Of a DNA stretch of 64,000 nucleotides, positions 23,526 through 35,189 are shown piece by piece. Each line of letters starts with the position of its first letter. The stretch's first letter is position 1. The stretch spans positions 2,914,001-2,978,000 of the forward strand of contig JABWDB010000015.1 of NCBI GenBank assembly GCA_019614645.1. The letters run 5' to 3'. Made by a program: the position numbers and the translations under genes. Source of the stretch: Stratiolaelaps scimitus (Eukaryota > Arthropoda > Arachnida > Mesostigmata > Laelapidae). The notes under the pieces were generated by a model, which was given only the letters and a program-made list of their open reading frames with translations, ran no database searches and was not told where the DNA came from.

Positions 23526-25276
23526 GACATAGCTGGGCATCTATCATCTCTTGGATCAGCACAAAGTCCCTCATACGTACAACACAATGCCGGTACGAGC
23601 TATTTCCTTGGCATTTCAGTCCATTAGTAGCCAGCCGTATACCCTACCCCGGAACCCTCAGATGAGCGGCTCGTACGTGTGCGAGTCAAGTCGTTTGCTC
23701 CAAGCAACGCACACTGTATCGGACCAGAACGCCGTACCTGCTACCGCTCACAACATCGATAGTGATGCTAATGTGATGATGCTGATGACGCTCTCGAGTC
23801 TTAGAGAGAGAGAGAGATAGAGAGAATAGCACGCTACGCGGCGGTGGCTCCCCACCGCTGTTGAACGGGACTCGATCAGGGATTCGCATAGATCTCTGGG
23901 TGGGGAGGTTGGCGCCGTAGCCTCTCGTGCAGGATTTTCGAGGCACGCATGAGAATTGAGGACTGCTACGGCCAGAGCGTGCTGCGAGTTGGAGGGCATT
24001 GGCTCCCATCTCGGGGCGCCTTCGTACTCTCACTCGTGTGCGCCCCCTTGGCCGGACCCCAGTCGTCTCGAAGGGGATACCTCTGCCTTATGAATCGAGG
24101 GGAGAAGCGCACAGGACGCCGCCATTGTAGCCACCATCTGCTCGCGCACATTTGGCCTCGAGCTACGAGCAGTTGGTTCGCGACCTCTGTTTGTTTATGC
24201 TCGCTTTCTCTGCCACTCGCGTTCGCTCGAGACTCGGCTCGATAGCTGAAGCGAATGAAGTAGATCTGCTTCGGCCTGCTCCTGCCAGCGGACGATCATG
24301 GATAGACCAGCAACCTCGGGCAACCTCAATTTCGCTTGTTGAATTCAATCGTCCTCTCATCCACAACTGGTTGGCTTGTCTACCGGGTGGCCGGTCGTAG
24401 TATCCGGCTCGTGGAGCCTGTAAATCCTCCTTCTATTGCCTGTGATGTTGCTACCCCGGCTGCATTGCGCCCACACCAGGATAGAACTCGAAGGCTGATC
24501 CTGATCTCGTTTCTGCCGGTGTGCTTCACGACCAGCCACAATCTGCTCAGTCTGTTCATTGCGCCTCAGCTTCCGCCACCCCCCGTTCCCGCTCTCCGTT
24601 AGTTCTCACTGTGTTGCTCTGCCCTACCATCTGCGCGCCTGGCCTTGCCATATGCCTATATCCTTCCCTGTAAATCCAAACGTGTGGTTGTTATGTTCAC
24701 GGAGGTCTCCCTCTACGATGCCTGCCCTTGCCGGTGTGTCTGTTTCTGTCGGTGGTGGTTATCGTTGGTGTCATTGCCGGCTATGGCAATGGCTTCCAGC
24801 TGCTAGATGTTGACCAGCGTTTCATGCTGTTGCTACCACTCGGCATCCGCTTGCTTTCTGCTACATCGATCGGAGCAAGCCGCAAGAGCGACGGTCGCGA
24901 TCCCCTGCGCTCCACGCTCATGAGCACGGCGAGGGGGGCGCTCACACACACAGAGCCTCTGACGGAGCTTGTACTTTCGTCTCGTTATAAAGTCAACTGG
25001 CCCGCTGTTCGGCGGCTGGTGTTGCTCGACTCAGTGACCGACAATTTGGGCTGAACCCCGAGGCCAGCCTGCGTTAACGAGTCGAACGAACGGCTGGAGA
25101 ACTAATGGTCGAAACTCGCCCTCTAATAGGCTCTGACGACGAGGCGTTGCCCGGGGGTTCTAATAGTAATAATAATTATAATAATGCACAGCCGACACCG
25201 CCATCACGGAGCGTTTTTCTCCGAGCGTGCGCGAATACAAGGCTAGTCAAGTGCATAATGGCGACAGCGATACTAA

Positions 25277-25423
25277 CAAAGTGACATTAACGCGTTACCT
25301 CACGAGCTTAGGCTGGTGGACAAGCAAGACAGCGTACTCTCGGCTCTCACCGAACGGTTGTGTTCAACGTTCAGCTGGACAGACGTGATGAGGTTGACGG
25401 CGATCAAAGCCGTATTGGAATAG
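25277..25423 (+). pseudogene. Possible decayed coding block
   Basis: A 48-codon frame after a TAA ends at TAG 25421-25423. It has a strikingly protein-like composition (for example VDKQDSVLSALTERL and WTDVMRLTAI). The same frame continues after the stop with similar composition, meets another stop after 12 codons, then runs on to about 25562. This would suit an old coding sequence with two nonsense changes, but no family is recognised, and an overlapping frame (25360-25560) is also open. Confidence 0.2.
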
Positions 25424-26477
25424 TTCGACGCAAACAAGAACCAAAATATGCGATCCAAATGATTGGCGACACGCGGCCAGAAGGATACTTCGCCAAAACA
25501 ATCAGCTTACACGAGACTCTTTTGTGTGCAAGGCCAGATGAAGGAATGCGACATTGTTAGTTAACGAGTGGTGGCTGACAATCAACGAGGCACTAGCTCT
25601 GTTTACTTTGAACAGAGGCGAGAAACGATTCGGCAATTAAACTCAAGATGAGGAATAAATCATGCGTGGCTGTGCAGTAAATCTGTGCTCGTCGCAAAGT
25701 GAGAACCTGTGCAAAGTTGCTCGTTTTTCGAAGTGTCTAAAAGGGCTGTTATAATAAGAGATACATGAAGGGTGGCCACCTTGCCATCGCTTACCATCGC
25801 TGTTAGTTGGGAAACGGCTAAAGCTCATTAAAGTGTCGGATCATGAGTGACAGTTTACCCGGTAATTGGTGCCGTTCTCTCCCACCTTCGCCTCATCTGC
25901 TTCTATCGTATGTGCACACCGCGAACTAACGACAGTCTTGTGGTCGCAGCCGTGGCGGATATATTGTTGCTTTCGGCGACGTATGTGGAGTATGTGTAAT
26001 CGCACTAAGTGGGCCCCGACATTGTGACATTATCGTATTGATAATATTAATTATAATAATACAAATGGAGTCGCGATACGCCGCCCCCGTCGTTATCAGT
26101 AAGTCGACGGCGTGGTTTTGCGATGAACAGGTAGGTTGTTCGCTGGTGCTACAGGGGTATCAGTAGATTTCGGTGAAAGCAACTAATCTGGCTGCCGCGT
26201 TGTCCGCTACACCTTACAGACAAAAAAAAAACAGAACTACTTGTAAATTGTACGTGTTGTGTATCAAGGGCAAAGGAAAAAGTGGTCATATCTTGTTACT
26301 ACGATCTGTTTTTTCCTTCATTGATTCTTCCTACTTTAAGCGTTGTAAAAATTGCAGTTCCTTTAATGAAACCAAGAAAACCTTTACCTTACCATTACTA
26401 TCGGCAACGACCGGCTATGGAGTGTACTATTCTAATCGGACCACATACACATATATTTTTCTTATATGGAATAGGGA

Positions 26478-26545
26478 TGAGCTAGCGGTAACGCCCGAGA
26501 CTTGGAGCCCTAGTGTCTCCGGTTCGAATCCCACAGGGCAATACT
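26478..26545 (+). repeat. tRNA-derived SINE head or tRNA pseudogene
   Basis: An A-box-like sequence GCTAGCGGTAACGC (about 26490-26503) is followed about 30 bases later by a perfect B box GGTTCGAATCC (26520-26530). These are the internal RNA polymerase III promoter elements of tRNAs. The T-stem does not pair fully and no acceptor stem can be drawn, so it is not a working tRNA gene. An AT-rich tail follows, as in tRNA-derived short interspersed elements. Confidence 0.55.
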
Positions 26546-28270
26546 GATTGATATGATCTTTTACATGCAGCATTGGAAATTAAGTTATTATTAGTAGCAC
26601 TACTTGTTATGATAGGTGTTTAAATATAGTCATGTGTCATTGTCTACCTATTTTGGCACATAGGCAGAATGGTCGGTTTATAACGTCTGCGTCGAATATT
26701 CGCTTGATCTATGTGTTAGGCAATTTCGAGATCATTGTCCATCCTTTAGCAAAGGTGAATCACCAAGTTTCTACCATTCCGTGTATATGTTCGCCAGCCT
26801 ACTCACCAGCTCAAATCTAAACGGATATGTTCACATAGGTTTCTTCCATGTTATTCTGAACGGACCTGGTCGCCATAAAAACAATACCGCCACACTATAT
26901 GATAATAATAAGAATTCTGTCACTGTGATGTCACCATGAACGGAGGATGATCCGCTTATTCGTTCATCCTCAGAAAAGCAGGCCCAAGAATGGAAACAAA
27001 TAAGACTAGATAGAATCGAGGTCATCACTGGAGACGAAGCACGACGTTGAAGTAATTTTGACACGAAAACAGTGGAGACCCACAGTTCTGTGCCTTCTTG
27101 CGGCGGCCAACATTCAACTGGCACTATGTCAGCGTCTGTTTATTGTATTGAGCCCAGAATCATACCCGTCTCTCTAAATGTGTGTTGTCTCAACGCGTTG
27201 CGTTCAGCATCGGTGTGGCGCTGGCCGCCATCCGTAAATGGAGTCCTGCCTAGTGAGTCCTAATCTATCGTACGTCTGTCTGAGAAAATTCGAGTACATT
27301 TGAGGGCGCCCATAGGGTTGTAATACATCCGACAATATCTGTATTCTGTTACTGGCGGTGACTATTGTTACGCTATGGGAAACTAACCACCGGTGGTAAC
27401 CTTCCCTGGAGCTTCTTTCGTTTCATTTTCTACCAGTACATATCTCGAATGTACTGAGTACCATAAGGCAAAAAGAAAGTAGAACAAGCTCCACAAAACG
27501 TTATCCCAAAGGGGTTCAAACGCATCTTGAAACGCGTCTGAGATTGTAAGCAAAGTTCGCCGTCCTCGATAATTTTCTTTTCTGGATGTGTCCCTTTCTG
27601 TTTGTCTATCAAACTCTCACTTCATCGAGATCTATATCCACAGCGCTTCCTCTCAGGTTGCCCTTCAAATCGTCAAAATTGGGTGGTCACGCCCTGGGGT
27701 TACGTCACCTTCTGAACACCGTATTTATACATAAACTTTGTATGAACCAAAGTCCGAAGTAGTACGTCTAAGGATAAAAAACCACATCCAACCACATACA
27801 TTCAGTGCTGTGGGGTTCGGATAGTCTTAAGTCTACCTTCGGAAATGGCGCCACGATTATGTGGGGCCGACTGTCCCTTGCTAGGTGAACCAAAAGTTGC
27901 CACTCAGCGTGTACTGGAAATGTGTTTTATGGATAAATTGCAACATATCTTCGCACCGAATTTCTTTGCCGTCGGAGTTTGATTGCCAATAAGCTAAGCT
28001 GCCGCCCTCAGTAAAATTTGATGTCTTGTAAAATTCTGACAAATTATGCCTGCCCAACATCACCCAGTTGGGAAAACGCAGAAACCCAGAAAGATACCCG
28101 TCGCATATGTTTACTCTAGCTTGCCAATGGAACCTCCGCTTCTTCTAGACTATAGGCCCTACTGTGTACCTTCGCTTATCAGCTACTCTATCATCAGTCA
28201 TCTAAAGTTCTAAACTTCTTCCAATCCAAACTTCCATCTCGGCACGAACAGTTGTCCTTCTTAACGGTTT
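26546..28270. other. Mostly non-coding
   Basis: No gene is supported except the weak exon candidate at 27437. Several short frames occur on both strands without domain signals. Confidence 0.4.
27437..27549 (+). CDS. Weak candidate terminal exon
   Basis: A clear pyrimidine-rich acceptor (CTTCTTTCGTTTCATTTTC, then CAG) ends at 27436. One frame stays open for 36 codons to TAA, Ser/Thr/Lys-rich. The opposite strand is also open for 60 codons across the same bases, so strand and reality are both uncertain. No family is recognised. Confidence 0.2.
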
Positions 28271-28275
28271 CACAG

Positions 28276-28440
28276 CGACTTTTTTCACGATCGCGTTATT
28301 CGGCCTGTAAGTGCTTCGGAGCGCCACCAACACACTCCGGCAAATGGAGTTCGCGAAGTCCAAGCGTCTCACAAACCCTGCCGCCTGTCTCTCTATCCGA
28401 AGCCGACCAACCCAAAAGCGAACAAAAAGAACTCCAGTAG
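28276..28440 (+). CDS. Weak candidate terminal exon
   Basis: A pyrimidine-containing stretch ending in CACAG at 28275 precedes a frame of 54 codons to TAG, Ser/Pro/Gln-rich, with no domain. The region is GC-rich and open on both strands. Only the acceptor-like site favours it. Confidence 0.18.
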   Translation, partial: RLFSRSRYSACKCFGAPPTHSGKWSSRSPSVSQTLPPVSLSEADQPKSEQKELQ

Positions 28441-29061
28441 TAAGCAAGTGGGCATGATGCTCTGCTAGAGAAGGTCGAAGGAGAAACGGTTTTAAAGGGG
28501 GCGTGGAAGAGAGATGTTGAGCGCCAAAGTGCAGCAGACGTCATGTCTCGAAATAGTGCGAGACTTGCAGCGTTCAACAGCCCCACCCCTATTCTTCGTT
28601 CATAGGGCGACGCGGGAGAGCTGCGTCGTTTGACCGAGCCCCAGTTCCCTTCGCCTTCCTCGCAAACTCTACGAGGTTTCGCGAAGTCTGTGTGCGAAGG
28701 CGTAACTCTCAGCGGTTGCTTGAGGGAGTCGTCCAAAGGAGGCCGGACGATTGTCGCTGTTGGAAGAGGCGCCACCTGGAAATGGATTGCTCAGGGGGGG
28801 CGGGGCAGGGCGGACGGGAAAGCCACGCACACTCAAGCCGTCTGGTAAAAAGCCACTCGAGAGGATTCCGGCAGTAAGCGAGGCGGAGCGAACGCCGACG
28901 TTGAGTTTGTTGCTCTTCATGACAGCCCATAGTGTTCCTTCCAGTATGTATAGCTTCCAGCTCACATCTGACTTACTCTCTGACATCCCGCCGTACCCAG
29001 CACCGTGTGAGTGGTTCACGCTCCCTCGAGGTGGTTTTTGTGGAATGGACGGATGGCGACA

Positions 29062-29078
29062 GGGGGGGGGGGGGGGGG
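29062..29078 (+). repeat. Poly-G run
   Basis: Seventeen consecutive G. Long G homopolymers are unusual in animal DNA and can form G-quadruplexes or mark sequencing or assembly uncertainty. Confidence 0.9.
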
Positions 29079-29267
29079 CAGACAGAGAAATTCGACAAAA
29101 ATAGTTCGTCACACTAAGAGTTCACATAGCATAAACGTTTACTTGTTGTCAGTTTGCCTGAAGTGTATTTGTGTGCGTAAACAATAGCAGCTTTCAAGCG
29201 GCTCGCTGAGCCTCTACTAGCGAGCTCTTGCATTTGCCTATAACGCCCTTCTGTGGGGAAGGGACAT

Positions 29268-29299
29268 GTATATATATAATATATATATATATATATTAT
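29268..29299. repeat. (TA)n microsatellite with central interruption
   Basis: Two TA runs joined through TAATAT; self-complementary. Confidence 0.9.
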
Positions 29300-29806
29300 A
29301 GATAGTATCTGTAGGCACGTTCAGCTATTGCACGATATTCGCCTTTGGGAATTTGTGCCTCTGGGAGGCGCGTATGAAGAACGAGAATATATCGAAGAAG
29401 GACATTGGCGGAAGATAAAAGTCCGCAGTGGAGGGTACTGCCCGCCGGTACTGCTCTGATGAGGCAAAATAGCAGTAAGCTACATTTTTCAATCATCTGT
29501 GGCATCAGAGAGGATTACTCAAGTGATGTCACGAAACGGTGCCAGAACATTCTCATGGCCGTCATGCGCAGCACACATAGATAAGTATATATGCAGCTGC
29601 CGTGGGAAGGCCTTGCATTGTCAGTGTGCGCTTGTCTGTGTTATGGTCTAATGTTTTTTGCTTTTAAGCTCTCCCCCTATTCCCTCTAAAAAAAAAATAT
29701 TATCTGATGGATCGTAGCTTCTCGCCACATAATAGCCGGTATTACATTGAATAACAACAGGACAGGATATTATTGCTATTGTGATGATTTTATCGAATCG
29801 CGACAG

Positions 29807-29941
29807 GCGCTGGCCGCCACCGCCACCGTGCGGAGCCGGTCCCAGCTAGACGCGTATGCTAATCTTAGCTTCCGCTTCGACAAACTTTCAAACTCCCTCG
29901 CGGCAAGTTGCGGCCACGCGGATCCCCGGGGCAAAGAATGA
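29807..29941 (+). CDS. Candidate exon in a local GC island
   Basis: GC content jumps between AT-rich flanks. After an AG at 29805-29806 the frame is open for 44 codons to TGA. It starts ALAATATVRSRSQLDAYANL and uses mostly G/C third positions, unlike its surroundings. The acceptor lacks a strong pyrimidine tract, and the opposite strand is open too. No family is recognised. Confidence 0.25.
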   Translation, partial: ALAATATVRSRSQLDAYANLSFRFDKLSNSLAASCGHADPRGKE

Positions 29942-30807
29942 ACTGGGCGATGCCGGCCCTGTGGCAACCGCAGGAGTCCAGCGGTAGATCCATAAGCAGG
30001 GACTAGCTGGCCGCACTGCTCCTGATAGGAACTGCGAGTCCGGATCACTCTGCTGGCCCATACGAGCGCCCCAGCCTCGTGCTGTCTCGCTCAGGCCCGG
30101 CTATCTTGAGCAGACGACGATGCTGCATAGGATGGTAAAAAAAATAGCTTTTTTCAGGCCTTGGCTGCTATCCTCAGTCGCAGGATCAGTTTTAGTGGGG
30201 CGTTTTATACTGATGTTAGCACGAAAATTGCAGATAAGAAAATCAAGAGCCTATATTATGTTATATATTCGTTGGGGATATATATATATATATATATATA
30301 TATCCGTACACTAATCAGTGTGCATCCACTAATTGCTTGAATTAGGTGGATTAGCGGATGCAAATCGTTCGTTACTCGAAATTTTATAAGGCATCTTTGA
30401 GGCGCGGTCCCCCGATTCTGCAGGCAGTATTCTCCTTTGGCCGGTATGTTTTTCTCCTAGTTCGCATCAACAGGGAATTTATGACGACGACACATGGGTC
30501 GGTAGCATGGTTTTTTAGTGCACGATAAAAATAGCCACATACCCGGCCCTTTGCCATCAGAGCGGAGAGAGACTCACTGCCACGCAGATATGATCTAGAA
30601 CACCTATAGCTGCCCGGCGAATTAGTGTTATGAGGCGATACCGGAAGGAGTTCCTGGGACGTTAAATGTTGGCTGTGAAACAGCCCGGAAGTGTGCCCCC
30701 GTCAAATTTGTGTCACCGCCAATGCACGAGCGCATTTTTGAACTTTTTTTTCTACATTTTCAAAAAAAATTTTCGTTTACATTTTTAATAGCCTTTTTGC
30801 ATTGAAA

Positions 30808-30809
30808 CA

Positions 30810-30846
<37 letters not shown>
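30808..30846. repeat. (TA)n microsatellite, interrupted
   Basis: A TA run with one GTA interruption, flanked by T-rich sequence. Confidence 0.9.
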
Positions 30847-33710
30847 CTACATAAATATACACATATATACATTTCTTAGAAAGTTTCCGAAGACAATATA
30901 TGCTTTTGTTCCCTTTACATTGCATTAATTGTTACTGGATCGACTGTAGCGTTGATTCGAGTGAACGATTTGTCTAATCATCGCCGTATACGTGTGTGTG
31001 TTTGTGTTGAATGTGCGATTGGAACGCCTCACTTTTTGTGTGCCTTCGCGCCTTAATTAATTCTCGCCTGTCGTCCCGGCGACCCGTTCCCTAGGCGATC
31101 ATGAACGACGCCCGCGCTTTTTCCGCGACTCCAATAGACTCCCCACTCTCTCTCTCAGTCTCTCTTTCCAATAGACACTCCTCTCCTTGCTTCGCCAACC
31201 AATATGTGTCGCCTATCGCAGGATGTATGTGCATCTCTTTGACGTGACCACGCCCGCCACGATCGCGTTCGCGCCGCTAACGACGGCACCACCATCTGTC
31301 GTGTTGGTTCAATGGCACGGAGTGGTACGGGAGTGCCTTTCTTCGAACTGACGATATATTCAGCCACCCGAGCATGTGATGCCATTACCGGGTGGCCAGA
31401 CCGTACAGATCGACGATACAGACTATGGGCACACATCTGCTACGATAGATGTGTGCATGGTATTATATAACCGGCAGTCATGAAACACAACGATGGGCCA
31501 CATACAAAGTCCGTAAAGGCTTTCCTTGTCAGCGAGCAAGGGCGGGGGAGGGGTCGCTACGACCTTTTAGGTTAGGGTTCTTGGGTATGTGGTGGTAGCC
31601 CATGGCCTGAGCAACCTGTAGTAAAGGAGGCTTGGCGTCGCTGTTCCTACCCTCGGTCTGAATCATCACTTTCATCTGTATATTCGCTATTCGATTGTAA
31701 ATCACGTACAATGTATCAAGGGGCCTTTCATTAGCCAGTGACGAGTGTTCGCTAAAAGTCGTGGACGCTCGTTGAGTACAACTGAGCTGGGGCGGCTTGA
31801 CGGATCTGAGCTGTGATGTCCTCTAGGAAATTCGTTGTCCTCACCGATTTTTAGATATTTACAGCTGAAGGAAGTTCAAGCTTTACGGGTGCTACCAGGC
31901 GTTTGTTGCTTGACGATGGCCTTGGGAAGATTCAGTGTTCATGGATTCTTTAGGCGGACATCTTGATTTCACTCGAACATCACCGCTCTTGAAAGTCTCA
32001 AGGGTCTGATGTTGTTATACGCACATATATATTCATTCTCTGGGGTCCGCCACGTGAAACCGCATAATATATCATCTTTCTTGACAACTTCCTGGACACC
32101 TTCTCGAAAGGGAGAGAGAAGCCTTGCGATTAATACATTGACCGTCTCTGTGTAAGTTATTAAAGGGCTTTGCTTTCGGCGGACGCCAACAGCAGTGTTT
32201 TAACATATTGTCATGCCCTATCAGCGATATATTCGTGCCTAGCCATACAAGGGAGTTTTAAGGAACAAGCTTTCAACATTAGTGTCTCCAAAGAATTAGT
32301 GTACCCTGATGTATGCTTGGATCGAATCAATCCTTACTGAAGGCTATTCGCGCATAAAGCGGCTCTGTTCTGTGCAGCCTCCTATTCTCTGTTGCTCTGC
32401 ATTTTCCATTGTCGAGTTGTCAATTACTATTTTCTGAATATGTAAAAGTTTAGCGCCAAGATATGATCGCCAACCGTCCCGTGCGGTGCCATACACGCCA
32501 TGCTTGGCCTATCGAGATCTGTGCAGGCTTTCGCTTCGAGATACGTCGTTTTTGTGTGCCTCGACTTGCCCGTTCAGTGGGGGGCAGACGACCCCCGCCC
32601 CCTTCTCCAATATTATTGATACCTGCTTATGTGTATGTCTTCAATGTCGTTGTCGGAGTCACATGATTAACAACTGCTGGTATGGCCACTGCCGATAGAC
32701 TGGTAGTCGCCGGCAGCCACAAGTACGGCCGAAGAACCGATTGTCTATTTGCAAGACGCAACTACGATCGACTGCTGTCTCATTCTGTTGGTGCTGGTAG
32801 CTGGTGATTGGTGGACCCGGTCCACCTGTCACCAGCTACATTATATATATATATATGTCTCTCTCTCTCTCTTTATGTCTATACGTACGTTCGTGTATGA
32901 CCCTCGCTTCATGTTCGAACCGACCAGCCACGAGCCTGCCGCCACCAGCTCTCGTTGGTGTACGCGCCTGGCCCAGCAAACAAACGGGTCGACACGAAAT
33001 CGATGTAGTGAAGCAGGTAGCCGGCTCGCCAGGGTTTTTCGTCCTCGATCGCCTTCTTCTCCAAGTTGTTGGCACAATAGGCACACCGTGGAGACACCGA
33101 CAAGCAGATAGATCGAGAGAGAGAGAGAGAGACAGACGGGGAATCGGAGGAAAATTGAGGAGACCCCATCCTATGAGGGAGAGCCCGCAATAGCCATAGA
33201 TCGAGAAGAAAAGGGAACGTACACACGAATGTTGATGAGATATTATTGACGTGGCAACACTGTGTACGGACGTCGCGAAACAATGGGGAGGAATAGTCCC
33301 GAGGAACTGAAGTGATAGATGATGTTGACCCAGGCGACGCCTTCGTCTCTACAACCTGTTGTCCCTTCGGATCGAGAGAAGGGTGATAGGATGAGATAGT
33401 GCTTGTGGGTGCAACTGTGCCTGACGCGTTGCCTGAATTGCAGCGTCGTTAACGATATGGAGAAGGCTCAAGAGTCGAACGAGGGGAGGGAAGGTGTTCG
33501 AATTGATTTTCTCGGTGATGTCGTTGGATAACTTTGTGAGAAGGTGATATCATACATGATATCGAGACAAACGCTCAGGCTAATAATACGATTGAATGTT
33601 GTTATGCTTAATGTTCTCGTGGAAAATTATAGGTGCCTGCCAATTCATTCTGCGCGTGTTCCTCAATATCGAGATCTATAGTCACAGCTGCGTATGTGGT
33701 TTATGGATAA

Positions 33711-33746
33711 TTTATATATTATATATATATATATATATACATATAT
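33711..33746. repeat. (TA)n microsatellite
   Basis: A TA run of about 30 bp with short imperfect flanks. Confidence 0.85.
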
Positions 33747-35189
33747 CGATAGAGTCCTCGAGAAATTCCTCTAGATATCGGCGACTACCAAGATACACAA
33801 AGCGTGCAATTTAGCAGAGCAATCTTATAAGTTACCGCATACATCACGCAGCCGTCACAAAATGATTATATATATTCAACACATGGCCGCACTGCAATTG
33901 TGACGCACGAACGTTTTAATACCCACATTGACGCAGTGGCTGTCGCATGACAAGCTCACCCTCACCGCTCGTGGGAACCTGTCCATTGAGCTCGCTAGAA
34001 AAATGAATGAGGGTCTTGTCCTTTTGTCTCTGTGTGTCCGGGTCTGTTAGCGCACGCGAACGTTCGCTACACAGGTAACTTCGTCGGTTGCCCACAGATG
34101 CTGTATCATCTTCTTGTCCTGGCGTAAAATTACTGGTTTGCCCATGGAAGTTTGATCGGTAGCGTGGTTTTCAATTGCACTGCTGTCAGCTAATGGTTTC
34201 ATACACCGCTTGTTTTGCTGGGTATTCTGCGCATTCGTTTTCTCCGTTGGAAATATCTGTTTTTTTTTGAAACCCTTAATAATATGAATAGTAATAATAA
34301 TAATAGTCCCTTCGAAATGGTCCATCTGGATCTCCTGGATGCTAGCTAGGAACTACGAACGACATCGAGCGGAGCTTTTGCGCGTGAAGATTTGGACACC
34401 GTAAGGCAGATAGAAACGCTGCACTCTTAGTTTAAAATATTAACACATCTCAAATGAAATCTACGACGGCGCCATTATTTCCTATTTGTGTGGTCAACGT
34501 GTACCGGTAAACGAGCAGTTGCGAAATTCCGGTTATAATAATGATTAGCAGGAGAGAGCTTATTGATCATGCGTCTTTAAATATACAATAATCAGGGGAG
34601 TAGTTAGGATTATAATAATAATAATAATAATGTCTTCGTTAACAGAAATGTGATACACCCCGTACAGACAGATGTACCTATGGAGTTGTTCCCTCGTTGG
34701 AGTTGCTGTCTCTACAAGGTTCCAAAGTTTCTAGAGTAGTTATTTGCATAACGACAATGTTCCATGTGAAACTTTCATGCCACTGGGAGTCAGGAGTTCT
34801 CAGCTTGCGACCAAGGCAAGCGAGCTCATAGGGAATACCAAGCACGCACCACTCCTCGTGTATTATACAACTGCAACACTCCGCCTGTTCCGAATGCGGC
34901 TGGGTCATGCAGCGTCTCGTGTGCTATATATACTGGGTTCTGAGTTAGCGTACGACACTCTTTGCCTAGCAGGAGGATCCGCGGTCGTCATGAAATGCCC
35001 GAAGACACAGAGAGACGGTGCCTCTTGCCGACAGGCTAGAAGATCTACTCTCCCCTTGAGGGTTCGTTTTATCCCAGTATACCAGCCCCCAGCCAGCTTG
35101 CGTTTTCGCAAATGTCCTCAAATGCTCCTGTGATCGCAATCATCGAAGGGATGCGTGTAGCTCGCTGCAGGACGACTGATCCTCGTGTC

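Larger units (their letters stand above)
22540..26470. other. Mixed GC-rich stretch, few supported features
   Basis: GC-rich, stop-poor sequence at 23.9-25.1 kb gives overlapping frames on both strands without domains. (CT)n lies at about 23218-23233 and (GA)n at about 23803-23823. Apart from the two weak frames at 23280 and 25277, I see nothing to annotate. Confidence 0.4.
28450..29800. other. GC-rich stop-poor block, then AT repeats
   Basis: 28.4-29.1 kb is open in several frames on both strands, which is compositional. It ends in an uninterrupted run of 17 G at 29062-29078. A TA-rich palindromic tract follows at 29268-29299. No gene is supported. Confidence 0.45.
30050..35180. other. AT-rich, microsatellite-laden stretch
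   Basis: About 5 kb without a supported gene. It contains (TA)n at 30278-30302, 30808-30846, 32841-32856 (followed by CT at 32857-32872) and 33711-33746, (GA)n at about 33113-33131, and (TAA)n at 34611-34631. A pyrimidine-rich acceptor-like site at about 30470 opens only 14 codons. Frames at 32.5-33.3 kb are compositional. Confidence 0.5.
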
